A program made the translations under genes and the position numbers. Shown here in pieces: positions 52,901-61,255 of a DNA stretch of 64,000 nt. The notes beneath the pieces were generated by a model. That model searched no databases. It was not told the origin of the DNA and saw only the letters and a program-made list of their open reading frames with translations. The stretch covers positions 434,001 through 498,000 of the forward strand of contig NZ_WFLM01000004.1 of assembly GCF_009208775.1 (NCBI RefSeq), given 5' to 3'. How positions within the stretch are numbered: position 1 is the first letter of the stretch; each line of letters opens with the position of its first letter. The DNA comes from Silvanigrella paludirubra (GTDB lineage Bacteria > Bdellovibrionota_B > Oligoflexia > Silvanigrellales > Silvanigrellaceae).

Positions 52901-55900
52901 TTAGATATTTCTTTAATTCTACCAAAAGCATCATAGCTAATATTACTTATTAATGTTTTATCTGTAATGCTACTTTGGGAATTTAGTCCTAATTGTTTTT
53001 GAATAACTTGACCAATGGAGTTATAGATATTTCGATTTTTTCTGCCGGCTGGGGTGATTAATTCATCATAATCAACACCATCAATATGTTTAATTTCTAA
53101 ACCATCTGCAAAAATTTCAGATTTAATTCCACCATCTGCATAATATTGATATATTGTTCTTAATTTAAAAGAATCTTGTGAAGGTAAATTATTATTTATA
53201 ATGTCCGCATGACTAATTTCTAAATTTAAAAACTCTTTATAAATGTTTCCTAAGCTGTTGTATTTAGACTTATTAGATATAGAATACATTCCCTTGTTTG
53301 TTTTAACTGCGGAATATAAACTTTCATCATCACCAGTAAGCCATAATTTAGAAACAAGCTCTAAATTTTCGTCATTATGATTTCTTTTATATGCTATAAT
53401 ATGCCCAGGAATGAATTTATGATTTTTAAATTTTCCTAAAACACCTTCATGATAAGAATAAGCATTGGGGTTTTTATCTAAATTAACATCAAATTGATTT
53501 AGATTTTCTATTTCTGCATCAAACGAATTTGAGTTTGTAAATGTTATTTCAGGAAATTGATATTCATATTTTTCAGTAACATATGTTTTTAAATCGGAAC
53601 TAACCAATGAAGTATTTGGCGAGTCATCTTCTGAATTGTTGTTTGCAGAAAATATTTTTTTTAACCAGTTTAAAAAGATATCCCAATAATCTTGAACAAT
53701 GTGAATTACTTTTAAAGGAACAGTACCGCTATGATTTGTACTAATTTGAGTAACTCTTCCAAAGGAATCGTATTCATAAGCTGAAATATTTCCTCGGTTT
53801 GATTCAACTTTTTTTATGTACCCAAGTTCATCATATATGGCAATGGATTTTATGTTATCATGATCAAGAATTGAGCTTAAATTATTATTATTATTTTCCC
53901 ACTCAAACTCGGAAAACTCGCCAGAACCTTTTTTAATTTTTTTAATGCGCCCAAATTGGTCATAACTGACATTGGCTTGAAGTGTTAATTGTCCGTCTTG
54001 GTTACTTAGCCATTCTTCTAATGGATTGCCGGTTAAGAGATCGTAAACAATTTTTTTCGAAATAGATTTTACATTTCCTAGTGAAGAAGTTTTTTGCTCA
54101 AATTCAACTTGATCGCAAAATATATTTAAATTTTCTGGATGTGTTAATGGACAAAAATAACTAAAATTTACAACTTTTTCATCTCCCATTAATTCCGTTG
54201 GATTCGATGTAACAGTCGATAAAATTCTTCCTTTTTCATCAAAATAATTTGTTACTTTTCCATAAATTTTTTGTAAATTTAAATAATTATCCCCTTTTTT
54301 TTCACTTTCTACCATTTTATTAACAATAAAAGCCAATTCTGGTTTTTCAGAAGCTAATTTTAAATTTTCGGGGTAATCATGACTTTGAAATAATTTTAAT
54401 TCAAATTTTGTGAAGGTTTCAGTATAGATTTCTTTTGTGTTTAAAAGACCAGTTGCAAAAGAAATAGAATCATTTGTAGCACCCGATTTACTGTAATAAG
54501 AAAACCCTGCTAAATCGGTGCACCATTGAGTATTTTCAGCAGTTAATGAAGGGTTTAAACATTGATTCAGCATTTCATGCTGAATCACATTTTTTTCAGA
54601 TTGTAAGCGATAATCAACAAATCCAGAGAATTTTTCTACTTCACTTAAACGGACACCTGATAAAAATCTTTTTTCTTGTAAGGTACCTAATTGCGTTTCA
54701 TCACCAACATTTTGTTTTCTTACCAATGAAAAACCTAAATACTTATTTAAGTAACTATCAAATCTAGGCAAGCGATAAGCATAGCGTGTCATTCTTGTGG
54801 GGTTAATCCCATCTGAAAAGCCAATTTGTTTTAGTAAAGGTAAGACTACGGGCATGATAGGTTGTTGCATTTCAAGTTGTTTAACTTCAGCATTTTGTTC
54901 TGTTGTAATTGCTTCTTGGTTTTCTAAGACGGAAGATGTGTAGTTAAAACTTAAAAATCTACCATCTGCGCTAACCACTGAGTGTAAATGATTTGGAAAA
55001 GAGCGGCTCGCAAGTTCAATAATTGCGTTACCATGTGTCGCAGGTGTGGCAGCAAAAATTTGTTGCTTGCCAGTTCCTGTTAACTGTACAACAGCAGCAT
55101 ATTCAGGGTTAAATTTTTTAATATTTTCAATGTATAATTCAGTTAAGGGTTTTCCTAAACCGTGATTAATTAAAAAACGGCTGTGTTTAAAATTAATACT
55201 TGGTAAGCCAGTACCAGTAAAATCACCAATAAGCATTTTTGAAGCTTTGATACCACCAAGGTAACGGTATAGCCCTAAGTTTACTTTTTCAAAAAAGCTA
55301 CTTTGATTTTCACCTTTTGCAAAATTTCCTGTATTAAGTAATAAGTAAATACTATTTCCATGATTAACAAGCAAATCAGAAAGTCCATCGGCATTCCAAT
55401 CAATAATTGCGTAGTCATCTTGGAGAGTTGATTGCAAGTTATAATCTAATTTAACTTTTAATCTTTTTGCGATTATTTCGTAACGATTTTCTTTTGCATC
55501 AACTAATTTTATTCCTTTATTTATTAAAATAAATGCATTTTTATTACCGATACAAATAAAATCACTGCGCCCTTGTCCAGTTAAATTTAAAGTTTTCCAC
55601 TTTCTAGGATCTAACCCACATTGTCTGAGAAAATCAAAGTCATCGCGACTGAGTCGCGCATAACGTTTAAAAATCAATTCGCCTTTTTCATTAAATTTTC
55701 GGTCATTTAATAAAATAACAGGATTGGCGCCATTGGAACTATAAATATCTGTGGTACCAGTTCCCATTAAGTCCACAAACTGTAAATCTTTTAAATTTTT
55801 ACTATATTGAGCATATGCTTCTAGTCTTACTTTTATTTTTTGGGTAGTTACCAGCCCACCATTTGGTTCTGCGGCAAATACTTTAGTGGGATCAAATGAA

Positions 55901-57021
55901 GTTAACCAAAATGAATCACTGCCAGCATGAAATAACATTTGTGATTTACCTGTGCTTAGTAAATCTGCAAATTTAAAATAGTTGTCAGAAAAGCTTGGAA
56001 AAGATCGATCAAACTTTTCATTTACACTGCTTAATTCATTACTAATAGTTGAGTTACTTCCTCGATAGCTAAAAATTGTTTTTGGATAGGTACTCTTCCC
56101 ATCACTGCCTAATTCTTGCATTGAATAAAGTCTAGAAAAGGCGAATTTAGAAGAATTTTCATATTGAAAAACATATTTGTGTAATAAATGTGTATTTTTT
56201 AACACAGAAATTTCAGAAACTCTGCCAAATAAAATTTGTGGAATGCCGCCGTAAAAATGTAAATTTTTAAAGCTATTTTCTTGATATTGAATTTGCAGCT
56301 CAACATCATCAGAGTAAATTCTTTTTAACATTGGCTTTGCATACAAATTTGGAATATTTGTATTGCTTAAACCAAATTCAGTAGGTTGACCTGTTGGCTT
56401 TTCGTATTCATAAAATATTTCTTGCTTACCACGAAAAGTAGAGTGTTTACTTATTAACCATTCAATAGCCTCTCCACTCGCAGTCATACTGATAGATTCT
56501 GAAGTCAAACCAAAATGAAAAATATCTCCTGTAGATTTATAAAAAACAAATCCATTTTCATGGCATTTTAATATATCTCTTCCTGAATTTAAAGAAGTCA
56601 TCCAAACACCAGGAGACTGCGGAATTAATTTTGTCCCATTGATATATAAATTGTCTGCCATGGACTGCGTACATAAATTACGGGTTAAAAATTGTGTTTG
56701 TCCTCTTTTTAAATCTAAAGAAACTTTCATTAAGGAAAAATTCCAAAACGCTCCAGCATCACCATAAGCATGCGTTGGTGAGTAATTTAAACTTAAATTC
56801 ATGCTTAATTGTTTTAATGCAGGTGCCGCAATAGGAATGCTATAACCAACTTCTCCTAAATCACTAACGCTCCAATCTAAATGCCTCGCACCAAAAGTAC
56901 CAGGAGCGGATGGTTTTGATAGTGTTGGTGCTGAAAAAACTTCAGCAAATGCTACATTTGAATATAAATGTGAGAATAAAATAAGAATAATAAATTTAAT
57001 ATAATTATTTAATTTTTGCAT
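49951..57021 (-). CDS. Exported Tc/Rhs-type polymorphic toxin (TcB-TcC-like fusion with nuclease tip)
   Basis: A 2356-residue protein. A signal peptide (about 1-27, 'NVAFA') precedes a SpvB-like domain ('WSVSDLGEVGYSIPIAAPAL'). FG-GAP/VCBS-like repeats follow ('LFIDWNADGLSDLLVNHG' type), then TcB-mid-like sequence and many YD repeats ('YDSFGRVTQIS', 'YDAFGRIKEIS', 'YDIQGRLIRAQG'). The Rhs core is 'RTFDPARGQWISPD' to 'NNPVQFNDPSGK' at about 2098. The variable tip has a hydrophobic segment, then a PD-(D/E)xK-type domain with D2239 ('TIPDF'), E2248 and K2250 ('FIEIKN') resembling Tox-REase-7, and a disordered tail. AAGGA precedes the ATG. Confidence 0.88.
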   Translation of the reverse strand: MQKLNNYIKFIILILFSHLYSNVAFAEVFSAPTLSKPSAPGTFGARHLDWSVSDLGEVGYSIPIAAPALKQLSMNLSLNYSPTHAYGDAGAFWNFSLMKVSLDLKRGQTQFLTRNLCTQSMADNLYINGTKLIPQSPGVWMTSLNSGRDILKCHENGFVFYKSTGDIFHFGLTSESISMTASGEAIEWLISKHSTFRGKQEIFYEYEKPTGQPTEFGLSNTNIPNLYAKPMLKRIYSDDVELQIQYQENSFKNLHFYGGIPQILFGRVSEISVLKNTHLLHKYVFQYENSSKFAFSRLYSMQELGSDGKSTYPKTIFSYRGSNSTISNELSSVNEKFDRSFPSFSDNYFKFADLLSTGKSQMLFHAGSDSFWLTSFDPTKVFAAEPNGGLVTTQKIKVRLEAYAQYSKNLKDLQFVDLMGTGTTDIYSSNGANPVILLNDRKFNEKGELIFKRYARLSRDDFDFLRQCGLDPRKWKTLNLTGQGRSDFICIGNKNAFILINKGIKLVDAKENRYEIIAKRLKVKLDYNLQSTLQDDYAIIDWNADGLSDLLVNHGNSIYLLLNTGNFAKGENQSSFFEKVNLGLYRYLGGIKASKMLIGDFTGTGLPSINFKHSRFLINHGLGKPLTELYIENIKKFNPEYAAVVQLTGTGKQQIFAATPATHGNAIIELASRSFPNHLHSVVSADGRFLSFNYTSSVLENQEAITTEQNAEVKQLEMQQPIMPVVLPLLKQIGFSDGINPTRMTRYAYRLPRFDSYLNKYLGFSLVRKQNVGDETQLGTLQEKRFLSGVRLSEVEKFSGFVDYRLQSEKNVIQHEMLNQCLNPSLTAENTQWCTDLAGFSYYSKSGATNDSISFATGLLNTKEIYTETFTKFELKLFQSHDYPENLKLASEKPELAFIVNKMVESEKKGDNYLNLQKIYGKVTNYFDEKGRILSTVTSNPTELMGDEKVVNFSYFCPLTHPENLNIFCDQVEFEQKTSSLGNVKSISKKIVYDLLTGNPLEEWLSNQDGQLTLQANVSYDQFGRIKKIKKGSGEFSEFEWENNNNNLSSILDHDNIKSIAIYDELGYIKKVESNRGNISAYEYDSFGRVTQISTNHSGTVPLKVIHIVQDYWDIFLNWLKKIFSANNNSEDDSPNTSLVSSDLKTYVTEKYEYQFPEITFTNSNSFDAEIENLNQFDVNLDKNPNAYSYHEGVLGKFKNHKFIPGHIIAYKRNHNDENLELVSKLWLTGDDESLYSAVKTNKGMYSISNKSKYNSLGNIYKEFLNLEISHADIINNNLPSQDSFKLRTIYQYYADGGIKSEIFADGLEIKHIDGVDYDELITPAGRKNRNIYNSIGQVIQKQLGLNSQSSITDKTLISNISYDAFGRIKEISNNDNLLASQSFGHNNLVEFQNHNGLGVSRFFYDNYGRLNQNLICPVGTNIEDCNILTSAKLSKAITYSNTGKVKQEEFKSYNRNSNTNSVELISYTFGTLANQTRNEDLGLPIEIKISSQHNIGYSESIKKLSHNRIGLVANEDLEIFVGKTQNDKKSIGVYQVERVFDLSSNLVQLKSRGGFSRENLNKLKTNYFTGYSVSYESGTNKISQLSFLQNGVAQSVPLEKVEIDSEGYIKSVQLSNNLLVKSCWHHRKEVPLSMWVGNSQMSSFDICDDNVSQVSQGLFHNKIEYDEDLYPVSVRDLSKFNKQNSILSADTNFSYDIQGRLIRAQGINENSWGQIDYEYSLSGRIQKISRSGNFVKNRISKSAGSLNDSYSYSSSGQIGVLSDVHSSDGFESANLKFQSDNLGFRNIGVIPSLSVFGEQNKNISWKNKNEIPMQKYEWNGRGLIAGTYEGIMNKEDQFIQNDLINFKISDENGGTLAELDGIEFFNDTNETQDKFKTTKLPRSVYAAQGISFERDEIHFNINIGAFTSLRLITRYPTLNALNPTTISDTHMQTRKELVIKDQVSSISQVIDIDTQKVVERNTTEPYGLSKGIPLIGNSILSDFKTNNKRADVSLYVNSQSNMRDDWNIKSFESINQNDDSDKKGMRNSTIFATGKFSHSTGLSTMGVRTFDPARGQWISPDIHVAQNFSTILSSPIEQNLFQYALNNPVQFNDPSGKIAPLVVYGVFVGTVHVVRFVQTAMAVQRVVQAATVVATAGHIASNIPVKIQSASIQNTANIGTTASVSISMQGQTTNNIDTQKKAVSLTNSASKVDKCAPNFDLRSNQAKGRSAEEQYAAKYNLTKNTKTYQTSIGNTIPDFVTPSKFIEIKNVNKQGWTAQLRRELEAAKANGKTLEVVVDERTKISSKLDKLDSDPKSGLKVTRENFQNKKESNNPCKSEGKESPNKPSKDNKPNDNSNTGASSDSKKPDTGTDKK

Positions 57022-57036
57022 ATTCGTCCTTGAAAT

Positions 57037-57064
57037 TAAAAAAAGCCCTTTCTGTTAAAAGGGC
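57037..57064 (-). terminator. Intrinsic terminator-like hairpin just upstream of the toxin gene
   Basis: On the minus strand GCCCTTT (57064-57058) pairs with AAAGGGC (57051-57045), followed by a run of T. It lies after the lipoprotein stop and 16 bases before the toxin ATG. If active it would lower toxin expression relative to the two upstream genes. Confidence 0.8.
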
Positions 57065-57082
57065 GTGTATCGTTGTTATTCT

Positions 57083-60000
57083 TTATTCAGAATAAATAAT
57101 ATCAATTTCTATTCCTTCAATGGAAGTCTGCTTTTCTAGTGTTCTTTTTAAATTTTTAATTTTATCTTTTTCATGTGGAGCATATACAAACGTATACTTA
57201 CCTAACAAAGGAAAACCAGCAAACGATTTATAAACCGTATTGTTTGCTATTGTACAGTTTGATGTATCTAATGAAGAAGAATTAATACATTCATAAATTT
57301 GCCTTGTTAAGTTACCAATTTGAAAATTTTGTGTCAAGGTATCAGTCATATGTCCCGTTAATGGCTGCCAAAACACTTCACTCGGTGCAGGAGAACTTGT
57401 TGGATCATCCTTTATATTTTCTATCCAATCAAAACTTGCAACTTTTAAAATTGATTTTGATTGCGAATTAATATCTTTATCTTTATTAAATAAAGAAATA
57501 GGAGTGAGTTCATTATTTACATTAACATATTTCAATTGAGAATTTTCTTTTGTAATTCCTTTTGCATGAATAGCAAAGACATTTGTACACATGATATTTT
57601 GCAATTGCTCAGCAGAAAATAAATATTTCATTGATCTGCTATAATTTTTTAGTTTATTTGGATTATTATTTAACACATGCATAAAGCGATCGTACATTTT
57701 TTGTGAAAATGCTGAATAATTGCTATTACATTGAAATAAATCAGCAGATTTTTCTGCATTTAAACCATCATGCAAAACATAAGCAATACTTTCTGTTTCA
57801 TCAAAAGGCATGTCTATATATTTTTTGTTTTTTAGGTTTTTTTGAATAATATTTACTGTCATTCCTAAAATACGTGCACGATAATATTCATCGACAAACT
57901 TTCTTGGAAAGAATCCTTTGTCAATTAAAAATTGCTCATCAATATTAACTAGCATTATACCTGTTTCATTTAATTCATTGAGTAACAAATTATCTTTATG
58001 TTGTTGCAATTCAGTTACTTCATCATCCTCATCATCTTTTGTTTTTCTTAAGTCAGAAGAATAAATTTTAAAAGTCATGCCTTTTTTAATTTTTGCAAAC
58101 TTTTTCTCAGTTCTAAAGTCAAAGTTTTCTTTTAAGCTCTTTAAATAATTTAAACAAACCAAACCATCTTCAAAACTAGCAAGATAACTACAAAACACTT
58201 TAACTTTTGAAAGATCGTATAACACATTAAAATCTAAGGTATAGTTAGGGTTCATTTGTAACAATCTATTTGATGCGACAAATACCATTTGTTTAGAAAG
58301 TTCATTTAAATCTTTTAGGTATTCAAGCTCATTTTGAAAGCTATTTGTATTTACTTTTAAAGAAGTAATAAGGTATTTTGTTAAATCATGTGATTTTACT
58401 TTTTGCTCTGTTTGCAAAATGGAAACATCAATATTTTCAATTTGTTTTTTATTAATTTCTAAATTTTGTTGCGATATAATGACGTTTGTTTTTGCTGCTA
58501 AATTTTGCGTTTCTTGTGATTTTATTTTTAGATCAATACTTTTAATTGGATAATAATAAAAAGCATTTAAATTATTAGAATAAAAATTCCCAAATGCAAA
58601 TTCAGATAACATCAATTCCTGAGCTTTACTTGCAACTAAAAGTTCAAAACTTTGGTTTAAACCTAGTTGTTTTGCTAAATTTTTATTTGTTTGCTGTAAA
58701 CTTTGAATTTGATCTGCTAATTGCACACGTTTTTCATTTACAACCCTATCAAATTCTATTTGATCGTCATTGATAGATTTTGTAATTTGTAATCTTTGCA
58801 TTTGCAATTGTTCAAACTCAGAACGTACTTGTAACATTTTATCAAATTGTGGACGACTTCCATTTTCCATATCTGATAATCGATTTGAACAAAACCCATT
58901 TTGCGACTGTATAAGAAGATCTTTATTAGCTTCATTGATTTCTAAAACCTTCTCATAATTTATTTTGTCCGAGTGCATTTTAAGAATGTTTTCAGAAAAT
59001 GTTGAATTTGTTCTTATAGAAGATAAATAAGATTGAACACTTTCCGATGAGTTATTTTGATTCAGTTTTGTTGAATCTAATCCTAATTTAGCAATTAGAT
59101 CTTTAAATTTATCAATATTATCTCTACAAATAGTTTTATCTTTTACTCGTCTCATAGATGCGTCGCAATACCCTCGATCTTTATTTGAGCAATCAGTTCT
59201 TTCCCACCGATAAATATCTTCACACGTTTGCCCTGGTTTAAAAGAATTTAAGAAATCTTGGAGTTCTTTGTTTTTTATTTGTGATTGCGCTTCAGAAATA
59301 ACAGCTGTTTGGCATGTTGCTGTAATTTCAGGGTTGTTTTTTAAAGCATTAAGAAGAGCAGCATTGATTTCTCTTTCATTATTTCCATTTAAGTTTGGAA
59401 GTATTTTTTTAATGTCACAACCACTTTTACCAATTTGCCGATAGATGTTACTTAATGTTTGAGCGTCTCTAAGACATTCATTTTTCCAATCATTTTTTAC
59501 AGTAATCATTCTTTCATTAATGAGTCTATTTTGTAAGCCGTACCTTCCACCGTTACAAGCATTAACATCAGTAGAACCACAATATTCTATCTTATAATTG
59601 TTAATTGCAGTTGCTTTATCGTTTTCATATCTATCTAAAATTCCTTTCAGTTTTTCTAACGATTTCAAGCTTGAATGTTGCGTAACATAATTTCTAAATA
59701 AATTACTTTGCTCTATTTCTAAATTCTTTTTTTCTTCTTTATAAGATTCAGCAATAATTTCTGAAGTTTTTTTATTGAATTCAGCTAAAGTAATTTCTTC
59801 TCTTACTTTATTTTGTTGTTTTAAAAGCAACTCTTTTTCTGCTTTTAAATTAACAACAGCATTAGCAAGTTCAACTTGCTTATTTCCAAAATCAATTTTT
59901 TCAATAAAACGAATTTGATCAAGCCTTTGTTTGATAATTTGGAATGTTTTTTGAAAAGAATTTACCTTTTCATCTAGCTTTAAAGGGTTTAAGTACCCAT

Positions 60001-61243
60001 AATTTAAAGAATGATAAGATTCACCATTTGCTTTTAAATGCATATTTTTTAAGCTTGGATTTGTTTCTAAATAATCGACACAAACAGCTTCTTCCCAAAA
60101 ATAATTATTTAAATAGTCTTCCTTTGTAATTGGTGTTTCAATTTCTTTTCCAGACGTACAAATAAGACGTTTTAAGTCAACATCATAAGCTTTGGTTTGT
60201 ATTTTTTTTGCTTCTGAACAAACTGGAATAAGGTGAGTAGATATATTTTTTCCATCACAAAATGAAGTATTTTTATAATCAACTTCAGTAGCTTCGTTGG
60301 CGTATTTGTTTGCCATAAGTAAATCGTAAGCAATGACATACTTTAAAGGAACTAAATTATTTTTGCTTGATAAATTTCCTAAATAAATTTTATCAATAAT
60401 ATTTTGCAAATTTTCATTTGGCATATTCACTGGCATGTTTAATTCATTCGCTGAAAAACTTCCGTCCCAACGAAAATGTGCGCGTTCATAATACCCTATA
60501 GCTAATAATGAATTAGCAAGTGTTAATGTATTTGCGTAGTATGTTTCCTTTTGTTGAATTTCTCCGGTATCAAACAAATAAATATCTGCACCATCTACTT
60601 TTGCTTTTAATTTATTTGCACTATTTAATGTTGCTTTTTCTACAGTAGTTACTTTTCTTGCAATTGTAGCAGATCGAATTAAACCATTTAGTTTTGCAAA
60701 TCGACTGTTTTTTAGTTGCTCCAAGTCACGCCAGTTTGTTTGTTCAAAGGAATCATCAGCGGAATCGTTTGTAATATTTAAATTTTCTTGATTGAAAGGG
60801 CTAAAAGGAATTTGCTGAAGCACATTCATCATCAGTGCATTGGTTAAATAAATTTCAGGAAAGTAACAGCCATGAATTGAAGTTATATTTGATGGCTTAT
60901 CAGAAACTAATGCGCTGGTTTGTTCTAAAATTTTAAATATAGGAATTGTATTTCTGTTTTCAACTCTTAATAAATTTTCTTGCTTAAAGTCTTTAATTAA
61001 AGTTCCTAACTCGGAAGTTAAATTAGAGTGTGTGATAGGACAGTTTTTTGTTCTGTAATCAATTTGTTCTTTGCTTATTTTATCTATACTAGAGATATTT
61101 TGAAAAGAACTATTTGCAGAATAACTGCTAATTGCGTTTACTTTATTATTTTCATACTCTTGAACATTTTGTTCCGAGTTTTTATTACATGATACAAAAG
61201 CTATTCCTAGCAATAAGTGATATATTTTTTTTCGCATTTTCAA
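57083..61243 (-). CDS. Large helical lipoprotein with a TcA-like C-terminal region
   Basis: A 1386-residue protein with a lipoprotein signal ('LLGIAFVSC', Cys19). The middle is mostly helical, with long coiled coils around residues 460-560 and 850-980. Near residue 1170, 'FFPRKFVDEYYRARILGMTV' recalls the conserved LPExLFDxDFPGHYxRRIKSV region of Tc-toxin A subunits, close to their TcB-binding end. It is followed by a beta-rich tail. No neuraminidase or receptor domains of large TcA are evident and it is about half the usual size. Placed 12 bp after the RCC1-like gene and directly before the TcB-TcC-like gene. A TcA-like role is inferred. Confidence 0.6.
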   Translation of the reverse strand: MKMRKKIYHLLLGIAFVSCNKNSEQNVQEYENNKVNAISSYSANSSFQNISSIDKISKEQIDYRTKNCPITHSNLTSELGTLIKDFKQENLLRVENRNTIPIFKILEQTSALVSDKPSNITSIHGCYFPEIYLTNALMMNVLQQIPFSPFNQENLNITNDSADDSFEQTNWRDLEQLKNSRFAKLNGLIRSATIARKVTTVEKATLNSANKLKAKVDGADIYLFDTGEIQQKETYYANTLTLANSLLAIGYYERAHFRWDGSFSANELNMPVNMPNENLQNIIDKIYLGNLSSKNNLVPLKYVIAYDLLMANKYANEATEVDYKNTSFCDGKNISTHLIPVCSEAKKIQTKAYDVDLKRLICTSGKEIETPITKEDYLNNYFWEEAVCVDYLETNPSLKNMHLKANGESYHSLNYGYLNPLKLDEKVNSFQKTFQIIKQRLDQIRFIEKIDFGNKQVELANAVVNLKAEKELLLKQQNKVREEITLAEFNKKTSEIIAESYKEEKKNLEIEQSNLFRNYVTQHSSLKSLEKLKGILDRYENDKATAINNYKIEYCGSTDVNACNGGRYGLQNRLINERMITVKNDWKNECLRDAQTLSNIYRQIGKSGCDIKKILPNLNGNNEREINAALLNALKNNPEITATCQTAVISEAQSQIKNKELQDFLNSFKPGQTCEDIYRWERTDCSNKDRGYCDASMRRVKDKTICRDNIDKFKDLIAKLGLDSTKLNQNNSSESVQSYLSSIRTNSTFSENILKMHSDKINYEKVLEINEANKDLLIQSQNGFCSNRLSDMENGSRPQFDKMLQVRSEFEQLQMQRLQITKSINDDQIEFDRVVNEKRVQLADQIQSLQQTNKNLAKQLGLNQSFELLVASKAQELMLSEFAFGNFYSNNLNAFYYYPIKSIDLKIKSQETQNLAAKTNVIISQQNLEINKKQIENIDVSILQTEQKVKSHDLTKYLITSLKVNTNSFQNELEYLKDLNELSKQMVFVASNRLLQMNPNYTLDFNVLYDLSKVKVFCSYLASFEDGLVCLNYLKSLKENFDFRTEKKFAKIKKGMTFKIYSSDLRKTKDDEDDEVTELQQHKDNLLLNELNETGIMLVNIDEQFLIDKGFFPRKFVDEYYRARILGMTVNIIQKNLKNKKYIDMPFDETESIAYVLHDGLNAEKSADLFQCNSNYSAFSQKMYDRFMHVLNNNPNKLKNYSRSMKYLFSAEQLQNIMCTNVFAIHAKGITKENSQLKYVNVNNELTPISLFNKDKDINSQSKSILKVASFDWIENIKDDPTSSPAPSEVFWQPLTGHMTDTLTQNFQIGNLTRQIYECINSSSLDTSNCTIANNTVYKSFAGFPLLGKYTFVYAPHEKDKIKNLKRTLEKQTSIEGIEIDIIYSE

Positions 61244-61255
61244 CTCCTATGAAAA

